Origin: Mycoplasmatota bacterium
GTDB lineage: Bacteria > Bacillota_I > Bacilli_A > Izemoplasmatales > Hujiaoplasmataceae
Assembly: GCA_018622675.1 (NCBI GenBank)
Contig: CP076020.1
Coordinates: 558,001-622,000 of the forward strand
Direction: 5' to 3'
DNA length: 64,000 nucleotides
The translations under genes were made by a program, and so were the position numbers. Below are positions 42,492-51,483 of this stretch, in pieces (positions within the stretch are counted from its first letter, which is position 1; each line of letters starts with the position of its first letter). A model generated the notes under the pieces. The model was not told where the DNA came from. It worked only from the letters and a program-made list of their open reading frames with translations, and made no database searches.

Positions 42492-43439
42492 ATGATTAAA
42501 TATTTACTTCAAAGACTTATCTTCCTTGCCATATCACTATTTATTATAATGTCTATTTTATTTATTTTGACAAGAGTATCCATGTTAAGTATTTGGTCCC
42601 TACCACATCCAATTATTGTGGATTTTAGGATTGCATGGGCTGATTATTTAATTTATATAGAAAATATTTTTACAAAATGGGATTGGGGAACAACCAATAA
42701 TGGTATCCCCATGTGGAATTATGTTTTTCAAAAAATGATGATTTCTTTAAAATATAACTTAGTTGCTTTTGTTGTATATTTTACAGGTGGAGTTGCTATG
42801 GGTATATTAGCTGCATATTATAAAAATAAATTTTTTGATTATGTAGTTTCTTTTTTTTCTATGTTATTTAATTCAATACCAGGATTTGTTTTTATTTTCT
42901 TTTTAATTCTTGTTTTTGGCTATATATTAAATTGGTTCCCACCTCAAGAACCATTTGCTAATGCAGATACCTTAAGAAAAATAAAAGGATATTTCATTCC
43001 TGTTATTGCTTTATCTGTTGGCCCCATGGGTAAAATAGCTCAAACTATTCGCGGTGAGATTTTGGAATCAATGCAATCTCCCCAATACTTATTATTAAGA
43101 GCTAAAGGTTTAACTAAGAAACAAGCTTTTTTAAGACACGGCTTGAAAGACAGTTTAGTTGTTATGATACCTGAAACCATTCCCTTGTTTGTCTTTGTCA
43201 TTAATATGTCGTTCGTTATTGAATACACATATAATATTAATGGAATCGCGCTCTTGTTTTTTAAATCCTTAATTAGTTTTGGAGGTTCTAACAATGCAAT
43301 AATAGTTAATACTTCAGTGGCTGTGCCTGTTGGGGTTTTATTGGTTGGAACCATTATGATATTCTCTTTGATTTCAGATATGACCCTGGCATTCTTAGAT
43401 CCTAGAATATCTATTAAATCAAAAAAAACTGAACATTAA
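42492..43439 (+). CDS. OppB/DppB-type ABC permease lacking partner genes
   Basis: The 315-residue protein has six membrane segments and the binding-protein-dependent permease pattern: a large external loop after the first helix, and the EAA-like cytoplasmic loop QSPQYLLLRAKGLTKKQAFLRHGLKDSL. It resembles OppB/DppB of peptide importers. No OppC, ATPase or binding protein is adjacent: the upstream neighbour is trxB and a terminator follows. It may work with components encoded elsewhere, or be a remnant. Confidence 0.83.
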   Translation: MIKYLLQRLIFLAISLFIIMSILFILTRVSMLSIWSLPHPIIVDFRIAWADYLIYIENIFTKWDWGTTNNGIPMWNYVFQKMMISLKYNLVAFVVYFTGGVAMGILAAYYKNKFFDYVVSFFSMLFNSIPGFVFIFFLILVFGYILNWFPPQEPFANADTLRKIKGYFIPVIALSVGPMGKIAQTIRGEILESMQSPQYLLLRAKGLTKKQAFLRHGLKDSLVVMIPETIPLFVFVINMSFVIEYTYNINGIALLFFKSLISFGGSNNAIIVNTSVAVPVGVLLVGTIMIFSLISDMTLAFLDPRISIKSKKTEH

Positions 43440-43449
43440 GTTATATAAA

Positions 43450-43475
43450 AAGAAAGATTTTTCTTTCTTTTTTCT
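43450..43475 (+). terminator. Terminator after the OppB-like gene
   Basis: AAGAAAG pairs with CTTTCTT around a T-rich loop, followed by T-rich sequence. Confidence 0.6.
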
Positions 43476-43478
43476 TAT

Positions 43479-43507
43479 TTGTTAAGTTATTTTCAAAGTG
43501 ATATAAT
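43479..43507 (+). promoter_or_regulatory. Promoter of the aldehyde dehydrogenase operon
   Basis: TTGTTA, 17 bases, then TATAAT preceded by TGA. Confidence 0.6.
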
Positions 43508-43528
43508 AATTACAAAGGAGAAGATAAA

Positions 43529-44899
43529 ATGGAAATAAAAAAAATGGTTGATAAGCAAAGGGATTTTTATAACTCAGGAAAAACACTTAGCTACAAGTTT
43601 AGAAAAAATGCTTTAGATAATTTATATAATGCGGTTTTATCTTTCGAAGATGAGATTAAAACAGCTTTGTATAAAGACTTAAATAAGAGTGAAGCAGAAG
43701 CATATCTAACTGAAATAGGTGTGACATTGAAAGAAATTGCTTATTTAAGAAAACACTTAAAAAAATTAATGAAAAATAAAAGAAGAAAAACAGAAATAAC
43801 TAATTTTCCTGCAAAAAGTTTTATTTCACCTCATCCTTATGGCGTTACATTAATAATGAGTCCATGGAATTATCCAATATATCTTACCTTAGCCCCATTA
43901 GCTGGAGCTATAGCTGCTGGTAATACAGTTATGATTAAGCCAAGTAATTACAGTTTTGAAACATCAGATATTATCGAAAAATTAATTAAAAATACTTTTG
44001 ATGGTGAGTATATTAGTGTTGTAAAAGGTGGGCGTGAGGAAAATCAAGATTTGCTCAATCAAAAATTCGATTATATTTTCTTTACAGGTAGCACGACAGT
44101 AGGAAAAATAGTCATGGAAAAAGCCTCTAAAAATCTTACACCTATTAGCTTAGAGTTAGGCGGAAAAAGCCCAACTATAGTGACAAGAGATTCGGATATT
44201 GATTTGTCAGCAAAGAGAATTATTTTTGGTAAATTAATCAACGTGGGACAAACCTGTGTTGCACCTGATTATATACTGATTGATGAAAACGTTGAAGAAG
44301 AGTTTATTGGACGAGCTGTTCAATATATTAAACAATATTTCGGGGCTAAACCTATAGAAAACGTAAATTATGGAAAAATCATTAACAAAAAACATTTTGA
44401 AAGACTGACAGGATTACTTGAGAACCAAGAAGTTGTGTATGGTGGTCATAGTGACTCTAAAACACTAAAAATAGAACCCACAATTTTAAGAAATGTATCT
44501 GCTGAATCACAAGTAATGCAAGAAGAAATCTTTGGTCCAATACTACCTATTATAACTTATAAAGAGTTGGATGAGGCTATACATTTTGTTCAATCAAGAC
44601 CCCATCCTTTAGCCTTATATTTGTTTACTAAATCAAAAGAGACTATAAACAAGGTGATGAATCAATGTCAGTTTGGTGGTGGGTGTATTAATGATACAAT
44701 TATGCAAGTAGCAAGTGATTATTTACCTTTTGGTGGTGTAGAAAATAGTGGAATGGGTCAATATCATGGTGAAGCAAGTTTTAAAACCTTCTCACACTAT
44801 AGAAGTATTATTAAAAAATCTACACTTATTGATGTTCCATTAAGATATCATCCATTAACTGATAAAAAATTAAAATGGATCAAAAAAGTTTTAAAGTAA
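43529..44899 (+). CDS. Aldehyde dehydrogenase (ALDH3/YwdH-like)
   Basis: The 456-residue protein has MSPWNYP, GNTVMIKPSNYS, FTGSTTVGK, the catalytic-base Glu in LELGGKSP, the catalytic Cys in GQTCVAPDY and the C-terminal EEIFGPILP. The short length and the NxGQTC form place it in the class 3/fatty-aldehyde group, which oxidises medium or long aliphatic or aromatic aldehydes using NAD(P). It has its own promoter. The membrane gene after it starts one base beyond its stop. Confidence 0.92.
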   Translation: MEIKKMVDKQRDFYNSGKTLSYKFRKNALDNLYNAVLSFEDEIKTALYKDLNKSEAEAYLTEIGVTLKEIAYLRKHLKKLMKNKRRKTEITNFPAKSFISPHPYGVTLIMSPWNYPIYLTLAPLAGAIAAGNTVMIKPSNYSFETSDIIEKLIKNTFDGEYISVVKGGREENQDLLNQKFDYIFFTGSTTVGKIVMEKASKNLTPISLELGGKSPTIVTRDSDIDLSAKRIIFGKLINVGQTCVAPDYILIDENVEEEFIGRAVQYIKQYFGAKPIENVNYGKIINKKHFERLTGLLENQEVVYGGHSDSKTLKIEPTILRNVSAESQVMQEEIFGPILPIITYKELDEAIHFVQSRPHPLALYLFTKSKETINKVMNQCQFGGGCINDTIMQVASDYLPFGGVENSGMGQYHGEASFKTFSHYRSIIKKSTLIDVPLRYHPLTDKKLKWIKKVLK

Positions 44900-44900
44900 A

Positions 44901-45524
44901 ATGAAAGTATATCTACATAACACAATAAAAGTCTTAATTATCATCAGCAGTGGTCTTGGTGTTGTCTTAAATATCATTCAATCTAATATGTCGCTATATT
45001 CTCTAACATACTTCACTCATCAGTCCAATTTGTTTGTTTTCCTTGTGTATCTGATTTTCTTATTTATAAATCATAAGAATCATCGATTATTTGTTGTTGT
45101 TTTTTATCAAGCTATTGTAGGAATTGTTTTAACAGCTATGGTATACCATTTAATGTTGAGACCTTCTTTGATGGGGTCTTCATTTGAAGCTAATGATTTA
45201 GTTGATATTTTAGTTCATACTTTGACGCCTATTTTAGTAATTCTAGAACGTCTATTTTTCTCTGAAAAACAAATCCTTAAAAGAAATTATCCCCTGATGT
45301 GGTTAGCATTCCCATTTGTATATTATTTATTTACAATCATTTATGTGATAGCTGGTGGCATATTTAATAGAGGCACAGAATTTGAATCTAGATACCCTTA
45401 TTTCTTTTTAAATTTTGAAGAAAATGGTATTGTCTATTTCTTATTGGTTATTTTACTCATATTATCCATAGGATATAGTATGTATTTTTTAAATAGGAAA
45501 CCACTTATTAGAAAGCGAGATTAG
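44901..45524 (+). CDS. Pr6Pr-family membrane protein
   Basis: The 207-residue protein has six membrane segments and family landmarks YFTHQSNLFVFLVY, DILVHTLTPILVILERLFF and YPYFFLNF. Pr6Pr proteins are distantly related to the FAR-17a/AIG1 family, whose eukaryotic members hydrolyse lipid esters; the bacterial function is not known. It is packed between the aldehyde dehydrogenase gene and the second DUF438-like gene with one-base gaps. Confidence 0.78.
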   Translation: MKVYLHNTIKVLIIISSGLGVVLNIIQSNMSLYSLTYFTHQSNLFVFLVYLIFLFINHKNHRLFVVVFYQAIVGIVLTAMVYHLMLRPSLMGSSFEANDLVDILVHTLTPILVILERLFFSEKQILKRNYPLMWLAFPFVYYLFTIIYVIAGGIFNRGTEFESRYPYFFLNFEENGIVYFLLVILLILSIGYSMYFLNRKPLIRKRD

Positions 45525-45525
45525 T

Positions 45526-46698
45526 ATGGAATTATTTAAATATAATGAATCAAGAATAAACAAGATTAACGCATTTATGGATGCATTATTAAAATCAAGT
45601 ACGACTGAAGAAAAGGTCAATGCCTATCGAACTTATGAAAAAGACATTGAAAAAATGACTCCATTAGACATGTTTTATTTGCATCATTACAGTCTGGATA
45701 CTGACTTATCCATTGATGAAATCAAAAAGACCGCAAATAAATTTATTAATGTTTTTCATAAGGGTCTAGAAAAATATAGCTTGCAATTTAATCATTCAAT
45801 CATTCATTTATTAAATAAAGAAAGTGAAAAAATTGAAGCCCACCTTAATATATTAAAAGAATATTATAAAAGCCAAAAAATTGTAAAGTATCAAAAAGAA
45901 TTACTTAGCGGTTTTAAAAAATGTCTAGAGTTTGAATTAAAATTTATAAAATTTGAAAATATCATTTTTCCTAATCTTGAAGATAAACTACCTTCTACAA
46001 AACCTTTTGAAGTGCTATGGTCTTTACATGATGATGCAAGAGGGCAATTAAAAAAATTAATAGCTTTATTAGAAGAAGATTCAATCAACGAAAAAGAGAT
46101 TATTGAGAGAATTGGTGAATATTATTATCTTGTTTTTGGTATAAATCAAAAAGAAAGGTTGATTATCTTACCATTATTAGAAGAATTATTAAGTGAAGAT
46201 ACATTGAATCAGTTATTTAACGAATCAATTGAATATGGTTTTGTATTTATGGATAAACCTGAACCTTTAAGCATCAAAGAGAGTCAATCACTAAATCAAC
46301 ATTTATATGAAACAAAAACTGGATCTTTGAGTCATAAACAATTATCGCTTGTACTTAATCATATACCAGTAGATATCACTTTTGTTGGTAAAGATGATAA
46401 AGTGAAATACTTTAATAATAGAAAAGAAAGGCATTTTCCAAGAAATCCTTCTGTAATTGGACGTTTAGTAAAACACTGCCATCCACCAAAATCTATTCAT
46501 ATAGTTGAAAAGATAGTGAATGATTTCAAGGAAGGTAAAAGGGATTTTGCCGAATTTTGGATAGAGATTAACAATACTTTTTTATATATTACATATTATG
46601 CTATACGAGATAAAAATGGTCGTTATGAGGGTGTCTTAGAAGTATCTCAAGATGTAACTCATATAAGAGAGCTTAAAGGTGAAAAACGTTTATTATAA
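45526..46698 (+). CDS. Second DUF438/hemerythrin/PAS-like protein
   Basis: The 390-residue protein is a divergent paralogue of the protein at 39922. The C-terminal PAS domain is well kept (DITFVGKDDKVKYF, HCHPPKSIHIVEKI, ending RELKGEKRLL). The middle four-helix region keeps FENIIFPNLE and WSLHDDARGQL, with His present here where the paralogue has Asp. The N-terminal DUF438 part is weak. It ends the aldehyde dehydrogenase operon. A shared sensory role with the other copy is likely but untested. Confidence 0.75.
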   Translation: MELFKYNESRINKINAFMDALLKSSTTEEKVNAYRTYEKDIEKMTPLDMFYLHHYSLDTDLSIDEIKKTANKFINVFHKGLEKYSLQFNHSIIHLLNKESEKIEAHLNILKEYYKSQKIVKYQKELLSGFKKCLEFELKFIKFENIIFPNLEDKLPSTKPFEVLWSLHDDARGQLKKLIALLEEDSINEKEIIERIGEYYYLVFGINQKERLIILPLLEELLSEDTLNQLFNESIEYGFVFMDKPEPLSIKESQSLNQHLYETKTGSLSHKQLSLVLNHIPVDITFVGKDDKVKYFNNRKERHFPRNPSVIGRLVKHCHPPKSIHIVEKIVNDFKEGKRDFAEFWIEINNTFLYITYYAIRDKNGRYEGVLEVSQDVTHIRELKGEKRLL

Positions 46699-46806
46699 GT
46701 AATTAGATGTGTTTTTTGCATGAATCAACCTAATGGTAATCTTAATTATGACTTGATTTACTTAACGATGAAATGAAGGCGCATAATTTTATTATTTATA
46801 AATTTA

Positions 46807-46838
46807 TGTTATAATAAATTTGATGACTTTTGTCATCA
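46807..46838 (+). promoter_or_regulatory. Promoter and start-site palindrome of the PLP-GNAT gene
   Basis: The extended -10 TGTTATAAT ends at 46815. About six bases later TGATGAC (46821-46827) and GTCATCA (46832-46838) form an exact inverted repeat with a TTTT centre, followed by five T. It sits at the expected transcription start and could be a repressor site, a 5' stabilising hairpin or a weak attenuator. The rest of 46699-46862 shows nothing else recognisable. Confidence 0.5.
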
Positions 46839-46862
46839 TTTTTAATTTATGGGGGTAATGAT

Positions 46863-48071
46863 ATGAAAAATAGTGGCAAAACTCCTCTTTTGAGAGCGAG
46901 AAATATTGAAAAAAAATTAGGAATAAAGAGATTATATATTAAGTTAGAAGGTGCGAATCCTAGTGGATCAAAGCATGATCGATTAGCTTGGAGAATAGTT
47001 TTTTCAGCTATGTCACAAGATAAGTCAAATATCATCGCTGATGGATCAAAACCTTATATTAAAGCACTCTCTTACTATACAGAAATCTACCATATCAATT
47101 TAACAGTTATTCAATTTAAAAATCAATTATGGAAGTCGGAGTTAGGTAGTCATGTAAAAAGATTAGACTACACAGGTAAAGCCAAACCAAAAACCTATAA
47201 TCTATACCAAAAACTAGACATAGAAGATAAAGATTATTTAGCCGTTGAGGGTATGAATCACATAGAACTCAAAAGTATAGCTTTTGGTAGTATCGCTGAT
47301 GAAATCATTGCAAAAATGAAATATCCTGCAAATACTCTATTTTATACACATAAAGAAGATTATCAAAATAGTATTTATAATGCATATTTAAAAAACTATA
47401 TGAAAACAAGTCAAGAATTACCTGAATTGTTTTCTGTAATGTCTTCTAAAAAATCGAATTCAAGTGAAAATGATTTACTGGTTGATGATGATTTGATAGC
47501 TGAAGCATATTCAATGTTATCAAAATTCGAACATTTGAAAATGAAAAAGAAAGCAGCTATACCTTTTGCAGGTTTTTTAGCAAAATTTAAAAAAGGTGAA
47601 ATTTCTAAAGGTCATCATGTTATAGTTTTAGATACTGCTAAAACAAGGGTTGATATTAGACGTTTAGAGAACTTTGATGACATATCAAAAGACCAACTAC
47701 TTGATTATGTTGATCACTATTTGGATAGGTATTCAGACCCTGTAGAAGATGCCAAAGATGCTCTCGAAAATGCTATGGAAAAAGGTTTTATTTTAGTAGC
47801 AAGTAGAGGAGAAATTGTTGATGGAGTATGTGTTGTAGTGCATATGGGATTTAGTCAGTTTATACCTACTTATCATTTAGCTTATATAGGAATGAATCCT
47901 AAAAGCAAAGGTAGAGGTTTAGGAACTGAATTAATTGAATACGCTGTTGATTTAGCTGATGGAAAAATTTCATTACATGTAGATTTAGATAATTATAGAG
48001 CAAAGAAACTTTACGAAAAAATGGGATTTAAACACGTCTATAATCGTATGATTTTCCAAAATGAAGAATAA
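46863..48071 (+). CDS. Fusion of a threonine-synthase-like PLP-fold domain and a GNAT acetyltransferase
   Basis: The 402-residue protein joins two domains. Residues 1 to about 215 resemble fold-type II PLP enzymes: GKTPLLRARNIEKKLG, KLEGANPSGS, then SKHDR where threonine synthase and cysteine synthase relatives have S-F-K-D-R, so the PLP Lys position is His38 with Lys37 beside it. Residues about 265-402 are a GNAT domain with the acetyl-CoA loop KSKGRGLGTELIEYA and the terminal KLYEKMGFKHV. GGGGG precedes the ATG. The substrate is unknown; it might acetylate an amino acid bound by the first domain (inference). A terminator follows. Confidence 0.72.
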   Translation: MKNSGKTPLLRARNIEKKLGIKRLYIKLEGANPSGSKHDRLAWRIVFSAMSQDKSNIIADGSKPYIKALSYYTEIYHINLTVIQFKNQLWKSELGSHVKRLDYTGKAKPKTYNLYQKLDIEDKDYLAVEGMNHIELKSIAFGSIADEIIAKMKYPANTLFYTHKEDYQNSIYNAYLKNYMKTSQELPELFSVMSSKKSNSSENDLLVDDDLIAEAYSMLSKFEHLKMKKKAAIPFAGFLAKFKKGEISKGHHVIVLDTAKTRVDIRRLENFDDISKDQLLDYVDHYLDRYSDPVEDAKDALENAMEKGFILVASRGEIVDGVCVVVHMGFSQFIPTYHLAYIGMNPKSKGRGLGTELIEYAVDLADGKISLHVDLDNYRAKKLYEKMGFKHVYNRMIFQNEE

Positions 48072-48093
48072 CAGTTAATATCTAATCTAAAAT

Positions 48094-48127
48094 ATTTTCA
48101 CTTTATTAGAGTGAAAATGTTTTTTTT
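48094..48127 (+). terminator. Terminator after the PLP-GNAT gene
   Basis: ATTTTCACT pairs with AGTGAAAAT across a seven-base loop and is followed by eight T. Confidence 0.8.
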
Positions 48128-48145
48128 ATGACAATTAGTCTTAAA

Positions 48146-48156
48146 TATGATAATAT
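48146..48156 (+). promoter_or_regulatory. -10 region of the O-antigen ligase-like gene
   Basis: TATGATAATAT offers a -10 (TATGAT or TAATAT) only 7-12 bases before the likely ATG at 48164, so the transcript would have almost no leader. Confidence 0.35.
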
Positions 48157-48163
48157 ATTTAAT

Positions 48164-49486
48164 ATGAAAAACAGACAATTCTTTAATCAATCACTATATT
48201 TTTCCATACTTAGTGGAATTACCTTTTTAATCTGGTTAAACCAACTAGATTTTTTAGGCATGACTTTATTTGTTGTGGCTAGTTTTTTTATTTTGATATT
48301 TGTTAAAAATACGATTCATATTATACCATTTATTTTTAACATGTTATTTATGATTAGCCAAACTGAATGGTCATTGGATACTATACCTATTTACTTATAT
48401 GTCTTACCTATTTTATTGCTTCTTGGCTTTCTTATACATTATATAAAATTCAGAGATCAAGATAAAATAAAAGGAGCCTTGATAAAACCATTATTTCTTA
48501 TGTTTGTAGCCATGGTTTTCTCAATTTTCAATACAAGCATTATTGATTTTAATTATGGATTTTATCTTGTTATTGGATTGTTTTATCTGTCTGTGTATTT
48601 CTTTTTTGTAGAAACAATTAAAGGCGAGAATTTAGATTATTTGATAAAATTATTTGTAGTGTTAGGTATATTGATATCGACGCAAGTATTTTATTATTAT
48701 CTGTCCACTGGTGATATAGCTAAGGCGCTTATGACTGACAGAGTAGACTTAGGTTGGGGCATTTCCAACTTTATTGCTACTTACTTAATTATGTTTATTT
48801 CAGCAACAATTTTTTATGTTAAGACAAAAAAATATAGACTTATTACTGTTATCATTATTGCTTATGAAATATTGATGTTAATATTTACATTATCAAGAGG
48901 TGGAGTTTTATCATTCATAGCAATTATTCCTTTTATATTGTATTATTTATATCATGGTCAAAAAAATAAAATCATTACAACTTTATACCTAAGTATCATA
49001 TTAATTTTGCTTGTGACTGTTTTTGTCATTAAAACCGATTATTTTATTCCCTTGTTTGAGAGGTTTAAAACTTTGGATTTATATGAAGGAAATGGACGAG
49101 TTGAATTGTGGTATCAAGCTATTGATAAATTCAAGGAATTTCCTCTTTTTGGTGCTGGACTATTTGCTCGAGTTGAGGGAGATTATTTTGGATTTTATCA
49201 TAACACCATTCTTCATACGCTAGCATCACTAGGCATAGTAGGATTAGTATCATTAATATGGCAAGCCATAATGGTATTGAAGGTTATTTTTAACAAGATA
49301 AATTTACAAAAAGGGGTCTTGTTAATTGGACTTATTGGTGCAAATATTCATGGTATGGTTGATAATGTATACTTTATGCCACAATTTATGATTATATTCT
49401 TTGTAGTGGTAGCAACCATGGAAGTTTATAATAAGAATCAATTGAATAAGCCTATTATTTGGAGGTTGGAAGATGTCAAAAAGTAA
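48164..49486 (+). CDS. O-antigen ligase/Wzy-like membrane protein
   Basis: The protein is about 440 residues with roughly a dozen membrane segments. It has the Wzy_C/O-antigen-ligase signature FTLSRGGVLSFIAII and a large loop before the last helices with FGAGLFARVEG and FYHNTILHTLASLG. In Gram-positives such proteins polymerise or ligate surface polysaccharides or glycans. Two starts are possible: ATG at 48128, directly after the terminator T-run, and ATG at 48164, just after a -10. Neither has a ribosome site; the second is preferred. The CDF gene overlaps its end by 14 bases. Confidence 0.78.
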   Translation: MKNRQFFNQSLYFSILSGITFLIWLNQLDFLGMTLFVVASFFILIFVKNTIHIIPFIFNMLFMISQTEWSLDTIPIYLYVLPILLLLGFLIHYIKFRDQDKIKGALIKPLFLMFVAMVFSIFNTSIIDFNYGFYLVIGLFYLSVYFFFVETIKGENLDYLIKLFVVLGILISTQVFYYYLSTGDIAKALMTDRVDLGWGISNFIATYLIMFISATIFYVKTKKYRLITVIIIAYEILMLIFTLSRGGVLSFIAIIPFILYYLYHGQKNKIITTLYLSIILILLVTVFVIKTDYFIPLFERFKTLDLYEGNGRVELWYQAIDKFKEFPLFGAGLFARVEGDYFGFYHNTILHTLASLGIVGLVSLIWQAIMVLKVIFNKINLQKGVLLIGLIGANIHGMVDNVYFMPQFMIIFFVVVATMEVYNKNQLNKPIIWRLEDVKK

Positions 49487-50396
49487 AAAAATGAAATCAG
49501 AAAAAAGAATGTTTTTATCTTTTATATTAAATTTTATATTTACTATATTTGAATTTATCGGTGGTTTATTAACCGGATCAATTGCTTTAATGAGTGATAG
49601 TGTTCATGATTTTGGAGATTCAATATCAATTGGGGTGGCTATTTTTCTAGAAAAGAAATCAAAGCAGAAACCTGATTTTAAATATACATATGGATATTAT
49701 AGGTTTTCCTTACTTGGCGGTCTTATTTCATCGATTATTCTAATTATTGGGTCAACGTTGATTATATATAGAGCGATAGAAAGATTATTTAATCCAGAAC
49801 CTTTATTAAATCCACAATTATTAATTATTTTTGCGGTTATTGGTGTTATTATTAATGGGTTGGCTGCTTATAATGCCTCAAAAGGAACCAGCGCAAACGA
49901 AAAAGTCATATCCTTACATTTATTGGAAGATGTCTTTGGATGGGTTGCTTTACTTATCACTTCAATCTTGATTAATATCTTTGATATACATATTTTAGAT
50001 GTGTTACTATCACTATTATTCAGTGTTTATATTATTATTCATGTTTTCAGAAATTTAAAAAGTATTATGGAAGTCTTTTTAGAAAAAGCACCTTCCAAGC
50101 CAAAAATTTCTAAAATTAAAGAAATATTATTGGATATTGAAGATGTACTTGACATACATCATATTCATTATTGGAGTTTAGAAGGTTCAATTCCTATCAT
50201 TACTCTTCATGCAGTAGTAACTGAGAACAAGAGCGCAGAAGAGATACATAAGATTCAAAACCAAATTCATGAAGCACTGAAAAATATTGGAATCGAACAC
50301 TCTACAGTTCAAATAGAATTTTCAGGACTAGATTGTTTTGGTAAAGACTGTGATAACATTGAACTCAATGCGTCAAATCATCACCACCACCATTAG
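49473..50396 (+). CDS. Cation diffusion facilitator (zinc/metal efflux)
   Basis: The 307-residue protein has six membrane segments and a cytoplasmic C-terminal domain. The transport site is seen as DSVHDFGD in helix 2 and a matching HLLEDVFGW in helix 5 (His-x3-Asp type). The C-terminal domain has LDIHHIHYWSLEG. It ends in a natural run of five His, probably metal-binding. CDF proteins exchange Zn, Mn, Co or Fe for protons. The strong GGAGG ribosome site lies inside the upstream gene. Confidence 0.9.
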   Translation: MSKSKKMKSEKRMFLSFILNFIFTIFEFIGGLLTGSIALMSDSVHDFGDSISIGVAIFLEKKSKQKPDFKYTYGYYRFSLLGGLISSIILIIGSTLIIYRAIERLFNPEPLLNPQLLIIFAVIGVIINGLAAYNASKGTSANEKVISLHLLEDVFGWVALLITSILINIFDIHILDVLLSLLFSVYIIIHVFRNLKSIMEVFLEKAPSKPKISKIKEILLDIEDVLDIHHIHYWSLEGSIPIITLHAVVTENKSAEEIHKIQNQIHEALKNIGIEHSTVQIEFSGLDCFGKDCDNIELNASNHHHHH

Positions 50397-50405
50397 GAGG
50401 TAAAA

Positions 50406-51479
50406 ATGGAGTCTTATATTAACCAACTTAAAGAACGTTTACTAGATCATCATATAAGCACCAATTTACTTAATAATATATTAGATGAGTACAAGGAAAA
50501 ACTAAATAAAGATCAAGAATTAAAATCTGTTGAAGAAGAAGTAGAAGATTTAATTAAAATGCATGATTTAAAACTAAAAGAATACGAGGATAAAGAAATA
50601 TCTACTGTTATTGCTTTAGCACCTTTTGTTAGTTTAATATCATATTTAGGTTTAGGATTGGGATTAGATTTATGGCATCCTGGTTGGTTGATTTTTATAA
50701 TTGTTCCTATTTTATTTCTAGTTTTTTCTGTTTTTCATGATGATTTTTTAGCAGGAATACTAGCTTTAATACCCTTTGGTATCATCTTTAGTTATTTTTT
50801 TATTGGTTTTTATTTTCATATTTGGCATCCAACATGGTTGATTTTTATGTTATTGCCTGTAATAGGTGTGTTTACCCATTATAGAAGAAGAGGGATAAAA
50901 TCATTTTTATTTGCTTTGAGCCCTTTTTTATCATTGGTATTGTATATCATTTTAGGAAGCTATTTTCAACTATGGAGTAGAGCGTGGGTAGTTTTCCTAT
51001 TGGTTCCAATGATTGCTTCTTTACAAGAAAGAAAAAAGAAGATTTTAATCATCTATGAGTTATCTTTATTTGCTTCTATGCTTATAGGAATTATTTTACC
51101 TTATATCACTAGTTCATGGGGATATGCTTTCTTTGGATTGCTAATACCATCCATTGTCTTTATAAGTTTTGGAGAAGACAGTATTATCAAATTCTCTAAA
51201 GAAAATATTTTTGACTGGGTTCTTATATTATTTTTAGCGACATTTTATCTAATCTTTGGTATTATATTTAATATATGGGCTTATGGTTGGATGGTTTTAT
51301 TAATTATACCTGTTTATGAAATTGTTAAGCAATCGCCTGATCATTTTAAGTTTTACTATATCATGCCATTTGTGTCCATTGTTATATTTTTCTCATTAGG
51401 TTATTTTATGAATTTATGGGCGTATTCATGGTTAGCATTCTTATTAGTGATTATATCTTACATGATAGAAAGAGATTAA
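50406..51479 (+). CDS. Membrane protein with HAAS-like N-terminus and six Trp-containing membrane repeats
   Basis: The 357-residue protein has a soluble N-terminal helical region (1-65) like the HAAS domain of DUF1700 proteins. Six related membrane units follow, each an entry helix with PF or PYI, a hinge with one or two Trp, and an exit helix ending near Pro: LWHPGWLIFIIVPI, IWHPTWLIFMLLPV, LWSRAWVVFLLVPM, SSWGYAFFGLLIPS, IWAYGWMVLLIIPV and LWAYSWLAFLLVII. I know no function. HAAS proteins often pair with PadR regulators; none is adjacent. The start has AGGAGG. Confidence 0.72.
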   Translation: MESYINQLKERLLDHHISTNLLNNILDEYKEKLNKDQELKSVEEEVEDLIKMHDLKLKEYEDKEISTVIALAPFVSLISYLGLGLGLDLWHPGWLIFIIVPILFLVFSVFHDDFLAGILALIPFGIIFSYFFIGFYFHIWHPTWLIFMLLPVIGVFTHYRRRGIKSFLFALSPFLSLVLYIILGSYFQLWSRAWVVFLLVPMIASLQERKKKILIIYELSLFASMLIGIILPYITSSWGYAFFGLLIPSIVFISFGEDSIIKFSKENIFDWVLILFLATFYLIFGIIFNIWAYGWMVLLIIPVYEIVKQSPDHFKFYYIMPFVSIVIFFSLGYFMNLWAYSWLAFLLVIISYMIERD

Positions 51480-51483
51480 TGAT

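Noticed and set aside
50380..50394. His-run at the end of the CDF protein as an engineered tag
   Set aside because: It is five codons in natural context, preceded by other His and Asn, and His-rich ends are common in metal transporters.
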